Part shown: piece by piece, positions 9,435 to 19,514 of the stretch
Layout: each line of letters begins with the position of its first letter
How positions within the stretch are numbered: the first letter of the stretch is position 1
Assembly (NCBI GenBank): GCA_017882685.1
Contig: JADGPA010000002.1
Coordinates: 1-56,710, forward strand
DNA length: 56,710 bases
Direction: 5' to 3'
DNA from: Propionibacteriaceae bacterium
GTDB lineage: Bacteria > Actinomycetota > Actinomycetes > Propionibacteriales > Propionibacteriaceae
Position numbers and translations under genes: made by a program
Notes under the pieces: model-generated
The model's input: only the letters and a program-made list of their open reading frames with translations
Told to the model about the DNA's origin: nothing
Databases searched by the model: none

Positions 9435-9464
9435 AGGCTAATGCAGCCGGTTTGCGGAGTCCAA
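9435..9464 (-). promoter_or_regulatory. Sigma-70-type promoter for wag31
   Basis: Read on the minus strand: TTGGAC, an 18-base spacer, then TAGCCT, ending about 60 bases before the wag31 ATG. The -10 fits the actinobacterial TAnnnT pattern. It sits in the 136-bp gap between yggT and wag31. Confidence 0.5.
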
Positions 9465-9510
9465 GAACCGGCGCGGGCGCGGCGGCAGGAGTAAACCCGA
9501 GGTCAAGACT

Positions 9511-9792
9511 CTAAAACGGCAGCCAACGCAGCAGGAGGGACAGCCCCAGGTAGGCCACGATGAACGGCAGGTCGATGGCGATGTCACCCAGCCGCGGACT
9601 GGGCAGGAACCGACGCAGGAAGCGCAGCGGCGGGTCAGTGACGGTGTACGTGAACTCGGCGATCACGAGCAGTACCCCGCGCGGCTCCCACTGGCGCACC
9701 AGTAGGGGCAACAGCGACAGCATCATGCGAACGGTGAGGATCGCAAGGTAACCCCAGAGAACCCCGTGGATCAGCGCAGCGATCAGGGCCAT
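9511..9792 (-). CDS. YggT family membrane protein
   Basis: A 93-residue protein with two hydrophobic segments (about 5-30 and 72-91) and the YggT-family stretch TDPPLRFLRRFLPSPRLGDIAIDLPFIVAYL. Family members lie next to sepF in many Gram-positive cell-division clusters and are thought to be integral membrane proteins of envelope or division function. The biochemical role is unknown. The gene follows sepF after only 12 bases. Confidence 0.88.
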   Translation of the reverse strand: MALIAALIHGVLWGYLAILTVRMMLSLLPLLVRQWEPRGVLLVIAEFTYTVTDPPLRFLRRFLPSPRLGDIAIDLPFIVAYLGLSLLLRWLPF

Positions 9793-9804
9793 CCGGGCCG
9801 CCTT

Positions 9805-10278
9805 TCAGGACTGGTTGAAGAACCCGCCTGCCAGGCGCTCCTTGTCCTCCACGGAGACGGTCACGTTGTGCGGAGACAGCAGGAACACCTTGCTGGTGAT
9901 GCGTTCAATGCTGCCACGCAGGCCAAAGATCAGCCCGGCCGAGAAGTCGACCAGCCGCTTGGCGTCGGAGTCCTCCATGTCGGAGAGGTTCATGATCACC
10001 GGGACGCCGTCGCGGAAGTTCTCCCCGATCGTCCGGGCCTCGTTGTAGGTGCGCGGGTGCACCGTGATGATGCGGCTGATGTCGGCCACTCGCTGGTGGT
10101 CCTTCGCCGGCCGGCGGGTCTCGAGTTCGGTCACCGTGGCAGAAGCCGGGCGCGTCGGCGCCTCGCCGCGGTCCATCACCTGCTCGGTCACGTCGTCCGT
10201 GCCGGGCTCGGGCTCGGCGTAGTCGTTGTCTGACACCAGGCCAAGCCAAACGGCCGCCTTCTTGAAGCGATCAGCCAT
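9805..10278 (-). CDS. sepF: Cell division protein SepF
   Basis: FtsZ-bundling membrane anchor, essential in actinobacteria, which lack FtsA. The 157-residue protein has a short N-terminal membrane-binding helix (MADRFKKAAVWLGLV), an acidic linker, and the SepF domain at about 68-150 (ITVHPRTYNEARTIGENFRD, VPVIMNLSDM, RLVDFSAGL and SKVFLLSPHNVTV). GAGGGACGAGAG precedes the ATG. Upstream pgeF ends 120 bases away. Many actinobacteria carry a PLP-binding YggS gene between pgeF and sepF; it is absent here. Confidence 0.95.
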   Translation of the reverse strand: MADRFKKAAVWLGLVSDNDYAEPEPGTDDVTEQVMDRGEAPTRPASATVTELETRRPAKDHQRVADISRIITVHPRTYNEARTIGENFRDGVPVIMNLSDMEDSDAKRLVDFSAGLIFGLRGSIERITSKVFLLSPHNVTVSVEDKERLAGGFFNQS

Positions 10279-10398
10279 GTCTCTCGTCCCTCTTCTCGCC
10301 AGTCCACGGTGACTCTAACTTGCGCCCGGTGCCGGTCGGTGGAGGCCACGGCCGACACGCGCCAACTGGGCCCGAGGCCAACCGGTTAAGCCATTGGT

Positions 10399-11106
10399 TC
10401 AGGGCAGCCAGGCAAGGGCGGCCTGGCGGCCGGACGCGGAACCGTCGCGGCGGTAGGAATGCAGGGTCGGGGTGGTGCGGGTGCACGGGTCGACGCGCAG
10501 GACGGTGCAGCCCAGCGCTGCCAGCTGCGCAGCTGCCGCTGCCCCGAGGTCGAGGCTTGGCGTTCCCCAGCTGGTGGTCGCGACGGCGGCGGGGTGCACA
10601 CGGCCGTAGTCGGCCTGAAGGTCGGCCGGCACCTCGTAGCAGTCCCCGCAGATGTGGGGGCCGATCCACGCTGTGATGCGTCCGGCTCCCAGCTCCGCCA
10701 TCCGGGCGACGGTGGCGGACAGCACGCCGGCGCCGAGACCCACCCGTCCGGCGTGGGCTGCTGCCACGACGCCGGCGTCCGGGTCGGCGAACAGCACCGG
10801 GACGCAGTCGGCAACGCGCACGGCGACGGCCAGCCTGCGGTCGGTGGTCACGAGGGCGTCTGCCTTCTCCGCAGCAATGGCCCGACGATCGCTGCCGGCG
10901 TCGACGGTGAGCACCCGGGTGCCGTGCACCTGGTAGGCGTTGACGGCAGCTACTCCGAGGTCGGCCTCGACGAGATCCCATTGCCCGGCACGCCAGCTGT
11001 CGCCCACCCCGAGGGTCAGGTCGAGCCGTCCGCCGTCGGGGGCGACGGCGTCACAGCACGCGACCCCGGCGCCGTCGGCACCGGGGTCGTTGCGGAAGCT
11101 GTACAT
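10399..11106 (-). CDS. pgeF: YfiH/PgeF family peptidoglycan editing factor (laccase fold)
   Basis: A 235-residue protein of the DUF152/YfiH laccase-like family. Members have been reported as peptidoglycan-editing factors and as purine-nucleoside phosphorylase/deaminase enzymes. Zinc and active-site signatures are visible: NAYQVHGTRV, the CxDC-like RVADCVPVLF, AAHAGRVGLG and WIGPHICGDCYEVP, with HSYRRDG and GRQAALAWL at the end. It lies 24 bases after ftsZ, the usual place in actinobacterial dcw clusters. The physiological substrate is not settled by sequence. Confidence 0.9.
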   Translation of the reverse strand: MYSFRNDPGADGAGVACCDAVAPDGGRLDLTLGVGDSWRAGQWDLVEADLGVAAVNAYQVHGTRVLTVDAGSDRRAIAAEKADALVTTDRRLAVAVRVADCVPVLFADPDAGVVAAAHAGRVGLGAGVLSATVARMAELGAGRITAWIGPHICGDCYEVPADLQADYGRVHPAAVATTSWGTPSLDLGAAAAAQLAALGCTVLRVDPCTRTTPTLHSYRRDGSASGRQAALAWLP

Positions 11107-11130
11107 ACGAGCCAGCTTGCCCGAGTCGGC

Positions 11131-12276
11131 CTACTTCAGGAAGTCCGGCACGTCCAGGTCGTCGTCATCGGGTTCCGGCCGCGTCGCCACGGGGGCAGCG
11201 GCGGGACGAACCTCCCGCTCGGCGAAGTCCGAGCCGGTCTCCACCGGCGAGGGAACGTGAGTCGGCCGCAGGGCCGGCAGCTCCGGACGACGCACCTCGG
11301 GTCGCGCGGACGCCTTCCTGGGCATCACGCCACCGTCGAAGCCGGCAGCGATCACGGTGACCTTCACCTCATCGCCGAGGGCGTCGTCGATGACCGTGCC
11401 GAAGATGATGTTGGCGTCCTCATGGGCTGCGGCCTCGATCAGGTTGGCAGCGGCCGAGACCTCGAAAAGTCCCAGGTCGGAACCACCCGCGATGGACAGC
11501 AGGACGCCGTGGGCACCTTCGATGCTGGCTTCGAGCAGCGGCGAGCTGACCGCCATCTCGGCAGCGGCGCGGGCGCGGTCCTCACCGCGGGCAGACCCGA
11601 TGCCCATCAGGGCGGAGCCGGCGTTCGACATGACGGCCTTGACGTCGGCGAAGTCTAGGTTGATCAGGCCGGGCGTGGTGATCAGGTCGGTGATGCCGGA
11701 AACACCCTGCATCAGCACCTGGTCGGCCTGCCGGAATGCGTCGAGGATCGCCACGTGGTGGTCGGTCATCTCCAGCAGCTTGTCGTTGGGGATGACGATC
11801 AGGGTGTCGACCTCTTCGCGGAGGCCGGAGATGCCGTCCTCGGCCTGGCTCGCCCTGCGGCGCCCTTCGAAGCTGAACGGGCGGGTGACGACGCCGATGG
11901 TCAGCGCGCCGAGCGAGCGGGCGATGCGGGCGACGACGGGCGCGCCGCCGGTGCCGGTGCCGCCCCCTTCACCTGCGGTCACGAACACCATGTCGGCGCC
12001 CTTGAGCACCTCTTCGATCTCGTCGGCGTGGTCCTCGGCTGCCTGCTTGCCCTTGACCGGGTCGGCGCCTGCGCCGAGCCCGCGGGTCAGGTCACGGCCG
12101 ATGTCCAGCTTGACGTCGGCGTCGCTCATCAGCAGCGCCTGCGCATCGGTGTTGACTGCGATGAACTCGACGCCGCGCAAGCCCGATTCGATCATCCGGT
12201 TCACGGCGTTGACGCCACCGCCGCCTACGCCGACAACCTTGATGATGGCGAGGTAGTTCTGGGACGCAGTTCCCAC
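11131..12276 (-). CDS. ftsZ: Cell division GTPase FtsZ
   Basis: Tubulin-like GTPase forming the Z ring. The product has 381 residues from GTG 12276; an upstream GTG at 12285 would add three residues. The later start is preferred because AAGGGTGA lies 5 bases before it and the N-terminus then begins close to the conserved [16 protein letters not shown]. The GTP-binding motif [10 protein letters not shown] is near residue 110, and the T7-loop region contains [11 protein letters not shown]. The C-terminal tail [12 protein letters not shown] is the peptide that binds SepF and other partners. The 185 bases before the gene, up to ftsQ, separate it from the rest of the cluster and probably hold its own promoter. 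Confidence 0.97.
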   Translation of the reverse strand: MGTASQNYLAIIKVVGVGGGGVNAVNRMIESGLRGVEFIAVNTDAQALLMSDADVKLDIGRDLTRGLGAGADPVKGKQAAEDHADEIEEVLKGADMVFVTAGEGGGTGTGGAPVVARIARSLGALTIGVVTRPFSFEGRRRASQAEDGISGLREEVDTLIVIPNDKLLEMTDHHVAILDAFRQADQVLMQGVSGITDLITTPGLINLDFADVKAVMSNAGSALMGIGSARGEDRARAAAEMAVSSPLLEASIEGAHGVLLSIAGGSDLGLFEVSAAANLIEAAAHEDANIIFGTVIDDALGDEVKVTVIAAGFDGGVMPRKASARPEVRRPELPALRPTHVPSPVETGSDFAEREVRPAAAPVATRPEPDDDDLDVPDFLK

Positions 12277-12460
12277 GAAAGTCACCCTTACTCGAGCTTG
12301 GAGAAGTTGTTAACGCACTGGTTCGACGAAGCGAGGCGAACCGGGGAAGGGCAACAGCTTCGGCGTTCTCCAAGGCTAGGGATCGCGTTTGGCCTTGTCC
12401 AAGAAAGGGGGGTGGCTCGGCGCGTCCCTCAAGTAGGGGTTCAGGGTTGCCCTAGAAGCC

Positions 12461-13177
12461 TCAACGACGGGTCGGGAAGCCCGGCGCTGACACGTTGAAC
12501 ACGCTTCCACCGAGCGGCAGCAGTGCGTCCAGCACCTGGCTCTTGAGGGCCGAATCCTCTGCGCTCCCCCACACCACGCGCGACCCGTCCCGTAGCCGGA
12601 GCACGATTCCGTCCCGGGTCGGAGCCTCCAGCCGCGACACCTTCCCCGCCGTGGCGCTGCTCAGCGCGGAGAACACGGTGCCGACGTCGACCAGCACCTG
12701 CTGGCTGTTCGGGTCGGCCTCGACCACCACCAGCCCGGACGGTGCGTTCTCGACCGCCTGGAAAACCACCCCGGACGCGTCGGCAAGCAGGTAGCCGGCA
12801 CCCGCGGGGATCGCCAGCCGCGGTTTTCGCTCGGTGACGACGATGTGGACCCGGTCGGGCCAGTCGCGGGACACGGTGACTTCCGCGACCGCCGGCAGGC
12901 CGGAGACGCGTTCGGCGACCTTGGCCGGATCCACCCACACCAGGGGCGTGCCGGTTGTCACGCCTGCGGCGTCCAGCACCTCGTTCTTGGTGAGCACCTT
13001 GGCCCCGTTGACCGTGACCGCACGGGCCGAGAGTGCCGGCGAGAACCCGACCACGTAGCCCACGCCGATGACAAGCACCAGCGCGAGTGTGCCGATGAGC
13101 CAGTAGCGGCCGCGGCGACGACGCTGGTCGCGTTGGCGCAGCTGCAGCCGGGAGGTGGCGTCGCTGACCTGGCTCAT
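12461..13177 (-). CDS. ftsQ: Cell division protein FtsQ
   Basis: Bitopic divisome protein of 238 residues: a basic cytoplasmic N-terminus (about 1-24, with RQRDQRRRRGR), one membrane segment (YWLIGTLALVLVIGVGYVVG, about 25-44), then a POTRA domain (ALSARAVTVNGAKVLTKNEV) and the FtsQ/DivIB beta domain with RDWPDRVHIVVTERKP. The ATG at 13177 overlaps the murC stop by 4 bases. The C-terminus (SVFNVSAPGFPTRR) has the family look. Confidence 0.93.
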   Translation of the reverse strand: MSQVSDATSRLQLRQRDQRRRRGRYWLIGTLALVLVIGVGYVVGFSPALSARAVTVNGAKVLTKNEVLDAAGVTTGTPLVWVDPAKVAERVSGLPAVAEVTVSRDWPDRVHIVVTERKPRLAIPAGAGYLLADASGVVFQAVENAPSGLVVVEADPNSQQVLVDVGTVFSALSSATAGKVSRLEAPTRDGIVLRLRDGSRVVWGSAEDSALKSQVLDALLPLGGSVFNVSAPGFPTRR

Positions 13178-14589
13178 CGGGCGGCCTCCCCCAGGAGGCC
13201 GGCCAGCGCCGGGCCCACCCGGGTCACATCGCCGGCGCCGAGGGTGACCACCAGGTCGCCAGGGCGCACCAGCGCCGCGAGGGCGGGGGCGGCTTCTGCC
13301 AGCGTCTCCACGTAGTGCACGGTGCCGGGGGCCGCTTCGGCTGCGGCGTCGGCGACGAGCTGGCCGGTGATACCGGGAAGCGGGTCCTCCCTCGCCGCGT
13401 AGATGCCGAGCACGAGGATCTCGTCTGCGAGGGCGAGCGCTTGACCGAACTCGGTGGCAAAGTCGCGGGTCCGGGTGAACAGGTGCGGCTGGAAGCAGGC
13501 CACGAGCCGTCCGTCGCCGGCGAGGCCGCGGGCAGCGGTGAGCGTGGCTGCCACCTCCGTGGGATGGTGGGCGTAGTCGTCGAAGATCCGCACTCCGGAG
13601 AGTTCCGCCACCGGCTGGAACCGCCGCTCGGTGCCATGGAACTCACCGGCGGCAGCCCGCAGCCGGTCACCGGGCAGCCCGACGGCGCGACCGACGGCGT
13701 AGGCGGCAGCGGCGTTCTGCAGGTTGTAGGCGCCCGGCACGGCGAGCACCAGGTCGCCGCTGTCGCCTGCCGTGATGAGGGTGGCCCGCGCGCCGGCGGA
13801 CGGGAAGCTGGCGCCGACGATGCGCACGTCGGCGCCGCTCGCTGTGCCGAACGTGACGACCCGCTTGCCTGCGGCGCGGATGGCGGGCGTGATCGCAACG
13901 GCGCCGGGGTCGTCAGCGCTGATCACGACGACCTGCACGGGCTCTGCAACAGCGAGGGTGACGAAGCCGGCGGCGTAGGCCTCCGACGTGCCCCAGTTGT
14001 CGAGGTGGTCAGCCTCAACGTTGGTGATCGCGACGACCTGCGCCGGGTACTGCCGGAAGGAGCCGTCACTCTCGTCCGCCTCGATCACGAAGGGGTCGCC
14101 GGTGCCGAGGTGGTAGGCCCTGCCGGTGTCGGCGAGCGGCGAGCCCACCACGTAGCTCGGGTCGGCCCCCGCACCGGCCAGCAGGACGGCTGTCATCGCC
14201 GTCGTTGTGGTCTTCCCGTGGGTACCGGTGATGGCGATGCCGGTGCGGCCCAGCATCAGCGCGGCGAGCGCAGCGCTGCGGTGCCAGACACGAAGGCCCC
14301 GGCGACGCGCCTCCGCGAGTTCTGCATTGGTCTCCCGCACGGCAGAGGACACCACGACGGTGCTCGCCGTGCCCAGGTGCGCGGGGTCGTGGCCGACGTG
14401 GGTCCGGATGCCGAGGTCAGCGAGCGCTGCGAGCGTTGCGCTGTCGGCCTGGTCGCTGCCGCTGACCCGGAGGCCGAGGGCTGCGAACATGGCTGCGACC
14501 CCGCTCATCCCTGCACCGCCGATGGCGATGAAGTGCACGTCGCCGAGCTCTGCGACCGGCACGAGGGCGACGGGTTCGATCAGCGGCAT
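13174..14589 (-). CDS. murC: UDP-N-acetylmuramate-L-alanine ligase
   Basis: Adds the first amino acid of the peptidoglycan stem. The 471-residue Mur ligase shows FIAIGGAGMSGVAAMF at the N-terminus, the P-loop GIAITGTHGKTTTTAM, EADESDGSF, the central-domain DHLDNWG and the C-terminal IFDDYAHHPTEVAATL. The start at ATG 14589 is chosen because it begins just 4 bases after the murG stop and leads straight into the Rossmann domain; the open frame further upstream is murG read out of frame. It is coupled to ftsQ. Confidence 0.97.
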   Translation of the reverse strand: MPLIEPVALVPVAELGDVHFIAIGGAGMSGVAAMFAALGLRVSGSDQADSATLAALADLGIRTHVGHDPAHLGTASTVVVSSAVRETNAELAEARRRGLRVWHRSAALAALMLGRTGIAITGTHGKTTTTAMTAVLLAGAGADPSYVVGSPLADTGRAYHLGTGDPFVIEADESDGSFRQYPAQVVAITNVEADHLDNWGTSEAYAAGFVTLAVAEPVQVVVISADDPGAVAITPAIRAAGKRVVTFGTASGADVRIVGASFPSAGARATLITAGDSGDLVLAVPGAYNLQNAAAAYAVGRAVGLPGDRLRAAAGEFHGTERRFQPVAELSGVRIFDDYAHHPTEVAATLTAARGLAGDGRLVACFQPHLFTRTRDFATEFGQALALADEILVLGIYAAREDPLPGITGQLVADAAAEAAPGTVHYVETLAEAAPALAALVRPGDLVVTLGAGDVTRVGPALAGLLGEAAR

Positions 14590-14593
14590 GGGT

Positions 14594-15697
14594 TCAGTCT
14601 CGCCGCTTGGCCACGTCGAGGACCAGTTGGGCCAATGCAGCGGAGGCGTCCGCGGGCACCAGACGGCGGCAGGTGGCCGCCATTGCTTCGAGACGACCGG
14701 GCCCCTCCAGCAGGTGGGTGACCTCAGCGACCAGGCGGGCGCCGTCCAGCTCGGCATCCGGGAGGAGCACCCCGGCGTCGGCTGCGATCAGGAAGCCGGC
14801 GTTGCGGGCCTGCTCACCGTTGCCGTGCGGCAGCGGGACGAAGATCGTCGGCAGCCCGGTCATCGCCGTCTCCATCACGGTGCCGGCACCGGACCGGCCC
14901 AGCATCAGGTCGGCGGCGGCGTACCCCTCACCCATGTCATCGACGTAGCCGACCGGACGGTAGGCAGCCCCGGTGGTTGCATCGGTCACGTCAACGATGT
15001 CGGCGGTCAGGTTGGCCGAGCCCAGCACGTGCAGGACCGAGATCCCCGCAGAAAGAAGGCGCACAACCGCGTCCGCCGTTGCGATGTTGAGGCTGCGGGC
15101 GCCCTGCGAGCCGCCGCTGACCAGCAGCACCGGGCCGGCGTCCGGAAGCCCGAATCGCTGCCGGGCGGCGGGGCGGCGGGCAGCGCGGTCGAGGCCGGCG
15201 ATCTGCTCGCGCACCGGCAGCCCGAGGTGCCGGGCGTGCGGCAGGCGCGTCTCGGGGAAAGTGGTCACGACGTGGGAGGTGAACCGGGCGGCGATCCGGT
15301 TGGCCAGGCCGGGCACGGCGTTGCCCTCATGGATGACCAGCGGCACCCTGGCCAGGCGCGCAGCGAGGTAGACGGGCAGCGAGACGTAGCCGCCGAATCC
15401 GACCGCGACCTGGGCGTTGTGGGCAACGAGAATCCGGCGGGCCTGTCCGACCGCGCGCCACAGCCGGGCGGGCACGGCCAGCAGCTCCGGGGTGAGGCGG
15501 CGGGGTAGCGGCACTGGCGGAATCAGTTCCAGCCGCAGCCCGGCCTCCGGGATCACGCGGGTCTCCAACCCCTTCGGCGTGCCCACGCACACAAGGTCCA
15601 CGTCGGCGCGGGCCCGCAGAGCCTCCGCAGTCGCGATCAGTGGCGAGGTGTGGCCGGCCGTCCCACCGCCGGCGAGCACGATGGCGACGGCACTCAT
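14594..15697 (-). CDS. murG: UDP-GlcNAc:lipid I N-acetylglucosaminyltransferase
   Basis: Membrane-associated glycosyltransferase that makes lipid II from lipid I. The 367-residue GT-B protein begins MSAVAIVLAGGGTAGHTSPL, with the glycine-rich donor loop; later come VGFGGYVSLP, VIHEGNAVPG, VSGGSQGARSLN and RSGAGTVMETAM. The ATG at 15697 overlaps the ftsW stop by 4 bases (ATGA), which fixes the start. Confidence 0.97.
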   Translation of the reverse strand: MSAVAIVLAGGGTAGHTSPLIATAEALRARADVDLVCVGTPKGLETRVIPEAGLRLELIPPVPLPRRLTPELLAVPARLWRAVGQARRILVAHNAQVAVGFGGYVSLPVYLAARLARVPLVIHEGNAVPGLANRIAARFTSHVVTTFPETRLPHARHLGLPVREQIAGLDRAARRPAARQRFGLPDAGPVLLVSGGSQGARSLNIATADAVVRLLSAGISVLHVLGSANLTADIVDVTDATTGAAYRPVGYVDDMGEGYAAADLMLGRSGAGTVMETAMTGLPTIFVPLPHGNGEQARNAGFLIAADAGVLLPDAELDGARLVAEVTHLLEGPGRLEAMAATCRRLVPADASAALAQLVLDVAKRRD

Positions 15698-16962
15698 CCG
15701 CGCCCGGCCGCCGTGGTGACGAGCGCCCGGTCGCGTTTGCGGTTGCTGCGCCGCCGCATGAGCCCACGGTAGGCCGGCTCCTGGCGGGCACAGGCCAGCA
15801 GCACGCCGAGGCCCATCAGGTTCACGAGCAGGGAGGAACCGCCGTAGGAGACCAGCGGCAGCGGCACGCCGAGCACCGGCACCATGCGCAGCACGACGGC
15901 GATGTTCACCAGTGCCTGGATCATGAACCAGCTGGTGATCCCCGCAGCGGTGTACCGGCAGAACCGGATGTCGGAGCGCATCGCGATCCGGAACCCGGCA
16001 TAGCCGAGGATCAGGAAGAGGACCAACACGAGCAGCGTTCCCACGAGGCCGAGTTCCTCCCCGATCACCGCCAGCACGTAGTCGGTGTGGGATTCGACGA
16101 GGCCGCCCCACTTCTGCCGGCTGGCGCCGAGGCCGAGGCCCCACCAGCCGCCGGAGGCGAGTGCGAAGATCGCCCGAATCGGCTGGTGGTTCACGCCGAG
16201 GGGGTCGAGGTCCTGGTTGAAGAAGCCGAGGATGCGGTTCATCCGGTAGGTGGAGGTGACCACCAGCAGCCCGAGGGTAACGGCAACACCCCCCACGATC
16301 CCGGCGAGAAGCTTCCATGAGGCGCCGACGAACCAGAGCACGGCGAGCACGAGGGCGCCCATGATCATGCCGGTGCCGAGGTCGGCCTGCATCACGACAA
16401 GGCCGATCAGGATCGCAGAGACGGGGACGAACGGCACCAGGAGGTGCCGCGGGTCTGACAACAGCTTGTTCTTGCGGGCAAAGATGTCCGCGCCCCAGAC
16501 GACGATCGCCATCTTCGCCAGCTCGGACGGCTGCACGCGGAAGAACGAGGTGCCGAACTGCACCCAGTTGGTGTTGCCGTTCTTGGTGAAGCCGAGCGGT
16601 GTGAACGTCAGCAGCTGCAGCCCGACAGCTGCGACGACGAGCACCCAGCCGAGGACCTTCAGGTGCTGCGGCGAGCGCCGAGCGAGAATGGCGGCGGCAA
16701 GACCGCCGAGCGCAAGGAAGACGACCTGCCGCTTCACGAAGTAGTAGGCGTCGCCGAACTGGACGAAGCCGTAGACGCTGGATGCGGAGAGCACCATCAT
16801 CATGCCCAGCGCGAGCAGCAGGACGGCCGGAACGAGCACCAGGTAGAAACTCGCCTGGGGATGCGCCAGCAACTCGACCACGAGACTCCGCCGTCGTCCC
16901 TCAACGAGGGCTTTCGGCGGTGTTCCGCGGCGATCCACAGCGGGGGAAGTCAGGATCGCCAC
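15694..16962 (-). CDS. ftsW: SEDS glycosyltransferase FtsW
   Basis: Septal peptidoglycan polymerase of the SEDS family, partner of FtsI. The 422-residue protein has about ten membrane segments from residue 35 on, and the conserved loops MVLSASSVYGF, RVQPSELAKMA and VLGVPLPLVSYGGSSLLVNL. A 30-residue basic cytoplasmic N-terminus precedes the first segment and the C-terminus is Arg/Lys rich. It lies 12 bases after murD and is coupled to murG. FtsW rather than RodA is called from its place in the dcw cluster. Confidence 0.95.
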   Translation of the reverse strand: MAILTSPAVDRRGTPPKALVEGRRRSLVVELLAHPQASFYLVLVPAVLLLALGMMMVLSASSVYGFVQFGDAYYFVKRQVVFLALGGLAAAILARRSPQHLKVLGWVLVVAAVGLQLLTFTPLGFTKNGNTNWVQFGTSFFRVQPSELAKMAIVVWGADIFARKNKLLSDPRHLLVPFVPVSAILIGLVVMQADLGTGMIMGALVLAVLWFVGASWKLLAGIVGGVAVTLGLLVVTSTYRMNRILGFFNQDLDPLGVNHQPIRAIFALASGGWWGLGLGASRQKWGGLVESHTDYVLAVIGEELGLVGTLLVLVLFLILGYAGFRIAMRSDIRFCRYTAAGITSWFMIQALVNIAVVLRMVPVLGVPLPLVSYGGSSLLVNLMGLGVLLACARQEPAYRGLMRRRSNRKRDRALVTTAAGRG

Positions 16963-16974
16963 CTCGAAGATCTC

Positions 16975-18450
16975 CTATCCGGTGAGGGCCTTGGCGGCAG
17001 CGGCGAAGTCATCGCCCCTTGCCGCGTAGTCGGTGTACATGTCCTTGCTGGCGCAACCGGGCGCGAGGAGGACCACGTCGCCAGGCTCCGCCTGCGTCGC
17101 TGCCCACTCCACGGCCTGTTGCATCGCTCCATGATCCACGGAATCAAGCACGTTGACCGGTACCTCGGGTGCGTGTCGGGCCATCGCATCCGCGATCACC
17201 TGGCGGTCGACACCGAGCACGACGGCTGCTCGCAGCCGGGGCGCGACCCGCCCGACGAGGTCATCGAAGGTGGTGCCCTTGGCCTGCCCGCCGGCGATCC
17301 ACACGACATGGTCGAAGGCGGAAAGGGACGCCTCCGCCGCGTGCGGGTTGGTGGCCTTTGAGTCGTCGATGTACCGGACGCCACCGATCTCCGCGATCGT
17401 CTGGATGCGGTGGTCGCCGATGCGCAGCCGCTTCAGCCCGTCTGCAACAGACGTCGGGGGCACTCCGAAGGACCGGGCGAGCGCAGCGGCTGCCAGCGCG
17501 TTGGCGACGTTGTGGGGCGCGTTCGGCATCACGTCGGACACCTTGGCCAGTTCGATGGCCGAGTCACGGCGCTGCGCGATGAAGGCGCGGTCGACCAACA
17601 GGTCGTCCACGACGCCCAGCATGGACGTGGCGGGGATGCCGAGGGTGAAACCGATGGCCCGCGCTCCTTCGACGACGTCGGCGTCGGCCACCATGCGCTC
17701 GGTGGCGGGATCGTCGACGTTGTACACGCAGGACTGCTGCACGCGGGAGTAGATCGCGGCCTTGTCCGCTGCGTAGGCGGCCATGGGGTCGGTGGCGCCG
17801 GGCGGCCAGCCAGCGGTGTCGGCGTACCACTCCAGGTGGTCGGGCGCCACGTTGAGGACGACTGCGGAGTGCAGCGAGAGACTGTTGGTCCAGTGCAGCT
17901 GGAAGCTGGACAGCTCCACGGCCAGCACGTCGTAGTTGACCTCGTCGAGGACGGCCTCGACGATCGGCCGCCCGACATTACCGACGGCGCTGGTGCGCAG
18001 CCCTGCAGCTGTCAGCATCGACTCCAGCATGCCGACGGTGGTGGTCTTGCCGTTGGTGCCGGTGACGGCCAGCCACGGCACCTGCCGGTCGGGAAGGCTC
18101 ATCCGCCAGGCGAGCTCGACCTCTCCCCACACCGGGACGCCACGCAGGGCCGCCTGGGACAGCAGCGGCGCGGAGGGTCGCCAGCCGGGCGAGGTGACCA
18201 CCAGGTCGACGTCCTCGGGCAGGGTTGCGGTAGCGCCAGGGCCGAGGCGGACCTCCGCGTCCAGCATTTCGAGGACCTTCGCCTTCTCGGCGTTGCCCGC
18301 CGTGTCGGCGTCCTCGAGCACAAGCACCTGCGCGCCGAGGTCGATCAGGCCGTCGGCCGCAGCGAAGCCGGACGTTCCGAGTCCTGCCACCACCACGCGT
18401 GCCTGCGGCCAGGGTGAGAGCCGGTCGGCTGTCGCGATCCAGGGCTTCAC
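16975..18450 (-). CDS. murD: UDP-N-acetylmuramoylalanine-D-glutamate ligase
   Basis: Adds D-Glu to UDP-MurNAc-L-Ala. The 491-residue product from GTG 18450 starts [20 protein letters not shown], with [16 protein letters not shown] as the N-terminal nucleotide fold. [20 protein letters not shown] is the P-loop, DHLEWYAD the central motif, and [17 protein letters not shown] the C-terminal ligand loop. The GTG overlaps the mraY stop by 4 bases (GTGA); the long open frame upstream of it is mraY in another frame and is not part of this gene. Confidence 0.96.
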   Translation of the reverse strand: MKPWIATADRLSPWPQARVVVAGLGTSGFAAADGLIDLGAQVLVLEDADTAGNAEKAKVLEMLDAEVRLGPGATATLPEDVDLVVTSPGWRPSAPLLSQAALRGVPVWGEVELAWRMSLPDRQVPWLAVTGTNGKTTTVGMLESMLTAAGLRTSAVGNVGRPIVEAVLDEVNYDVLAVELSSFQLHWTNSLSLHSAVVLNVAPDHLEWYADTAGWPPGATDPMAAYAADKAAIYSRVQQSCVYNVDDPATERMVADADVVEGARAIGFTLGIPATSMLGVVDDLLVDRAFIAQRRDSAIELAKVSDVMPNAPHNVANALAAAALARSFGVPPTSVADGLKRLRIGDHRIQTIAEIGGVRYIDDSKATNPHAAEASLSAFDHVVWIAGGQAKGTTFDDLVGRVAPRLRAAVVLGVDRQVIADAMARHAPEVPVNVLDSVDHGAMQQAVEWAATQAEPGDVVLLAPGCASKDMYTDYAARGDDFAAAAKALTG

Positions 18451-19514
18451 TGGCCGACGATCCATTCGGCGTAGAACAGTCCCAGCCCGGCGACGACGGC
18501 GAGGCCGCAGATGATCCAGAACCGGATCGTGATTGTGACCTCTGCCCAGCCGAGCAGCTCGAAGTGGTGCTGCAGCGGGGCCATCTTGAACAACCGTTTG
18601 CCCTTGGTGATCTTGAACCAACCGATCTGCAGCACGACAGAAGCGGTGATGATCACGAACAGGCCCGCGACGACAACCATCAGGAGCTCGGTGCGGGTCA
18701 GCACGGAAAGGGCTGCCAGGGCGCCGCCGATGGACAGCGAACCGGTGTCGCCCATGAAGATCTTGGCCGGGCTGGCGTTCCACCACAGGAACCCGAAGCA
18801 GGCACCGGCGAGGGCGAGGGAGATGAGGGCGAGGTCGTGCGGGTTGCGCACCTCGTAGCACTGCGGGCCCGCGTCGGCCCATGAGCATGACTGGTTGTAC
18901 TGCCAGATGTTCACGATGCCGTAGGCGGCGAAGACCATGGCTGCTGCACCGGTGGCGAGGCCGTCGAGGCCGTCGGTGAGATTGGCAGCGTTCGACCAGG
19001 CAGCAACCAGCAGAATGATCCAGATCACCGCGCCCCACAGGCCGAGCTGCAGCCACGGAAGGTCCCGCAGGAACGAGACGTACGTGCTCGCCGGGGTGAG
19101 GCCGCGACTGTCGGGGAACTGGAAGGACCCGATCGCAAAGGCGATGGCCACAACGGTCTGCAGGCTGAACTTCACCCAGGCGTGCAGGCCGAGCGAGCGG
19201 GCTTTGCTGATCTTGATCCAGTCGTCGGTGAAGCCCACCGCGCCGAGGCAGGTGAACAACCCGAGGGCCAGCATGCTGCTGGCTGTGGGTGAGGTCCAGG
19301 TGGCCAGATGGGCAGCGGTGTAGGCAAGCAGGACGCTGGCGATGATGACGATGCCGCCCATGGTGGGCGTGCCGCGCTTGGTGTGGTGGCTGGTGGGGCC
19401 GTCGTCGCGGATGAACTGGCCGTAGCCCTGCTTCACGAGGAACTTGATGGCGTACCGGGTACCGAGCAGCGTCCCAAGCAGGCCGATGCCGCCGGCGAGC
19501 AGGATGCTTCTCAC
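18447..19514 (-). CDS. mraY: Phospho-N-acetylmuramoyl-pentapeptide transferase
   Basis: Integral membrane enzyme forming lipid I from UDP-MurNAc-pentapeptide and undecaprenyl phosphate. The protein has 355 residues and about ten membrane segments. Signatures: [13 protein letters not shown], the aspartate-rich [23 protein letters not shown], and the [10 protein letters not shown] histidine motif near the C-terminus. The ATG at 19514 overlaps the murF stop by 4 bases. Confidence 0.97.
   Translation of the reverse strand: MRSILLAGGIGLLGTLLGTRYAIKFLVKQGYGQFIRDDGPTSHHTKRGTPTMGGIVIIASVLLAYTAAHLATWTSPTASSMLALGLFTCLGAVGFTDDWIKISKARSLGLHAWVKFSLQTVVAIAFAIGSFQFPDSRGLTPASTYVSFLRDLPWLQLGLWGAVIWIILLVAAWSNAANLTDGLDGLATGAAAMVFAAYGIVNIWQYNQSCSWADAGPQCYEVRNPHDLALISLALAGACFGFLWWNASPAKIFMGDTGSLSIGGALAALSVLTRTELLMVVVAGLFVIITASVVLQIGWFKITKGKRLFKMAPLQHHFELLGWAEVTITIRFWIICGLAVVAGLGLFYAEWIVGQ

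Noticed and set aside
18451-19056. N-terminal extension of murD
   Set aside because: It is mraY read in another frame; the GTG at 18450 overlaps the mraY stop and leads directly into the MurD fold.
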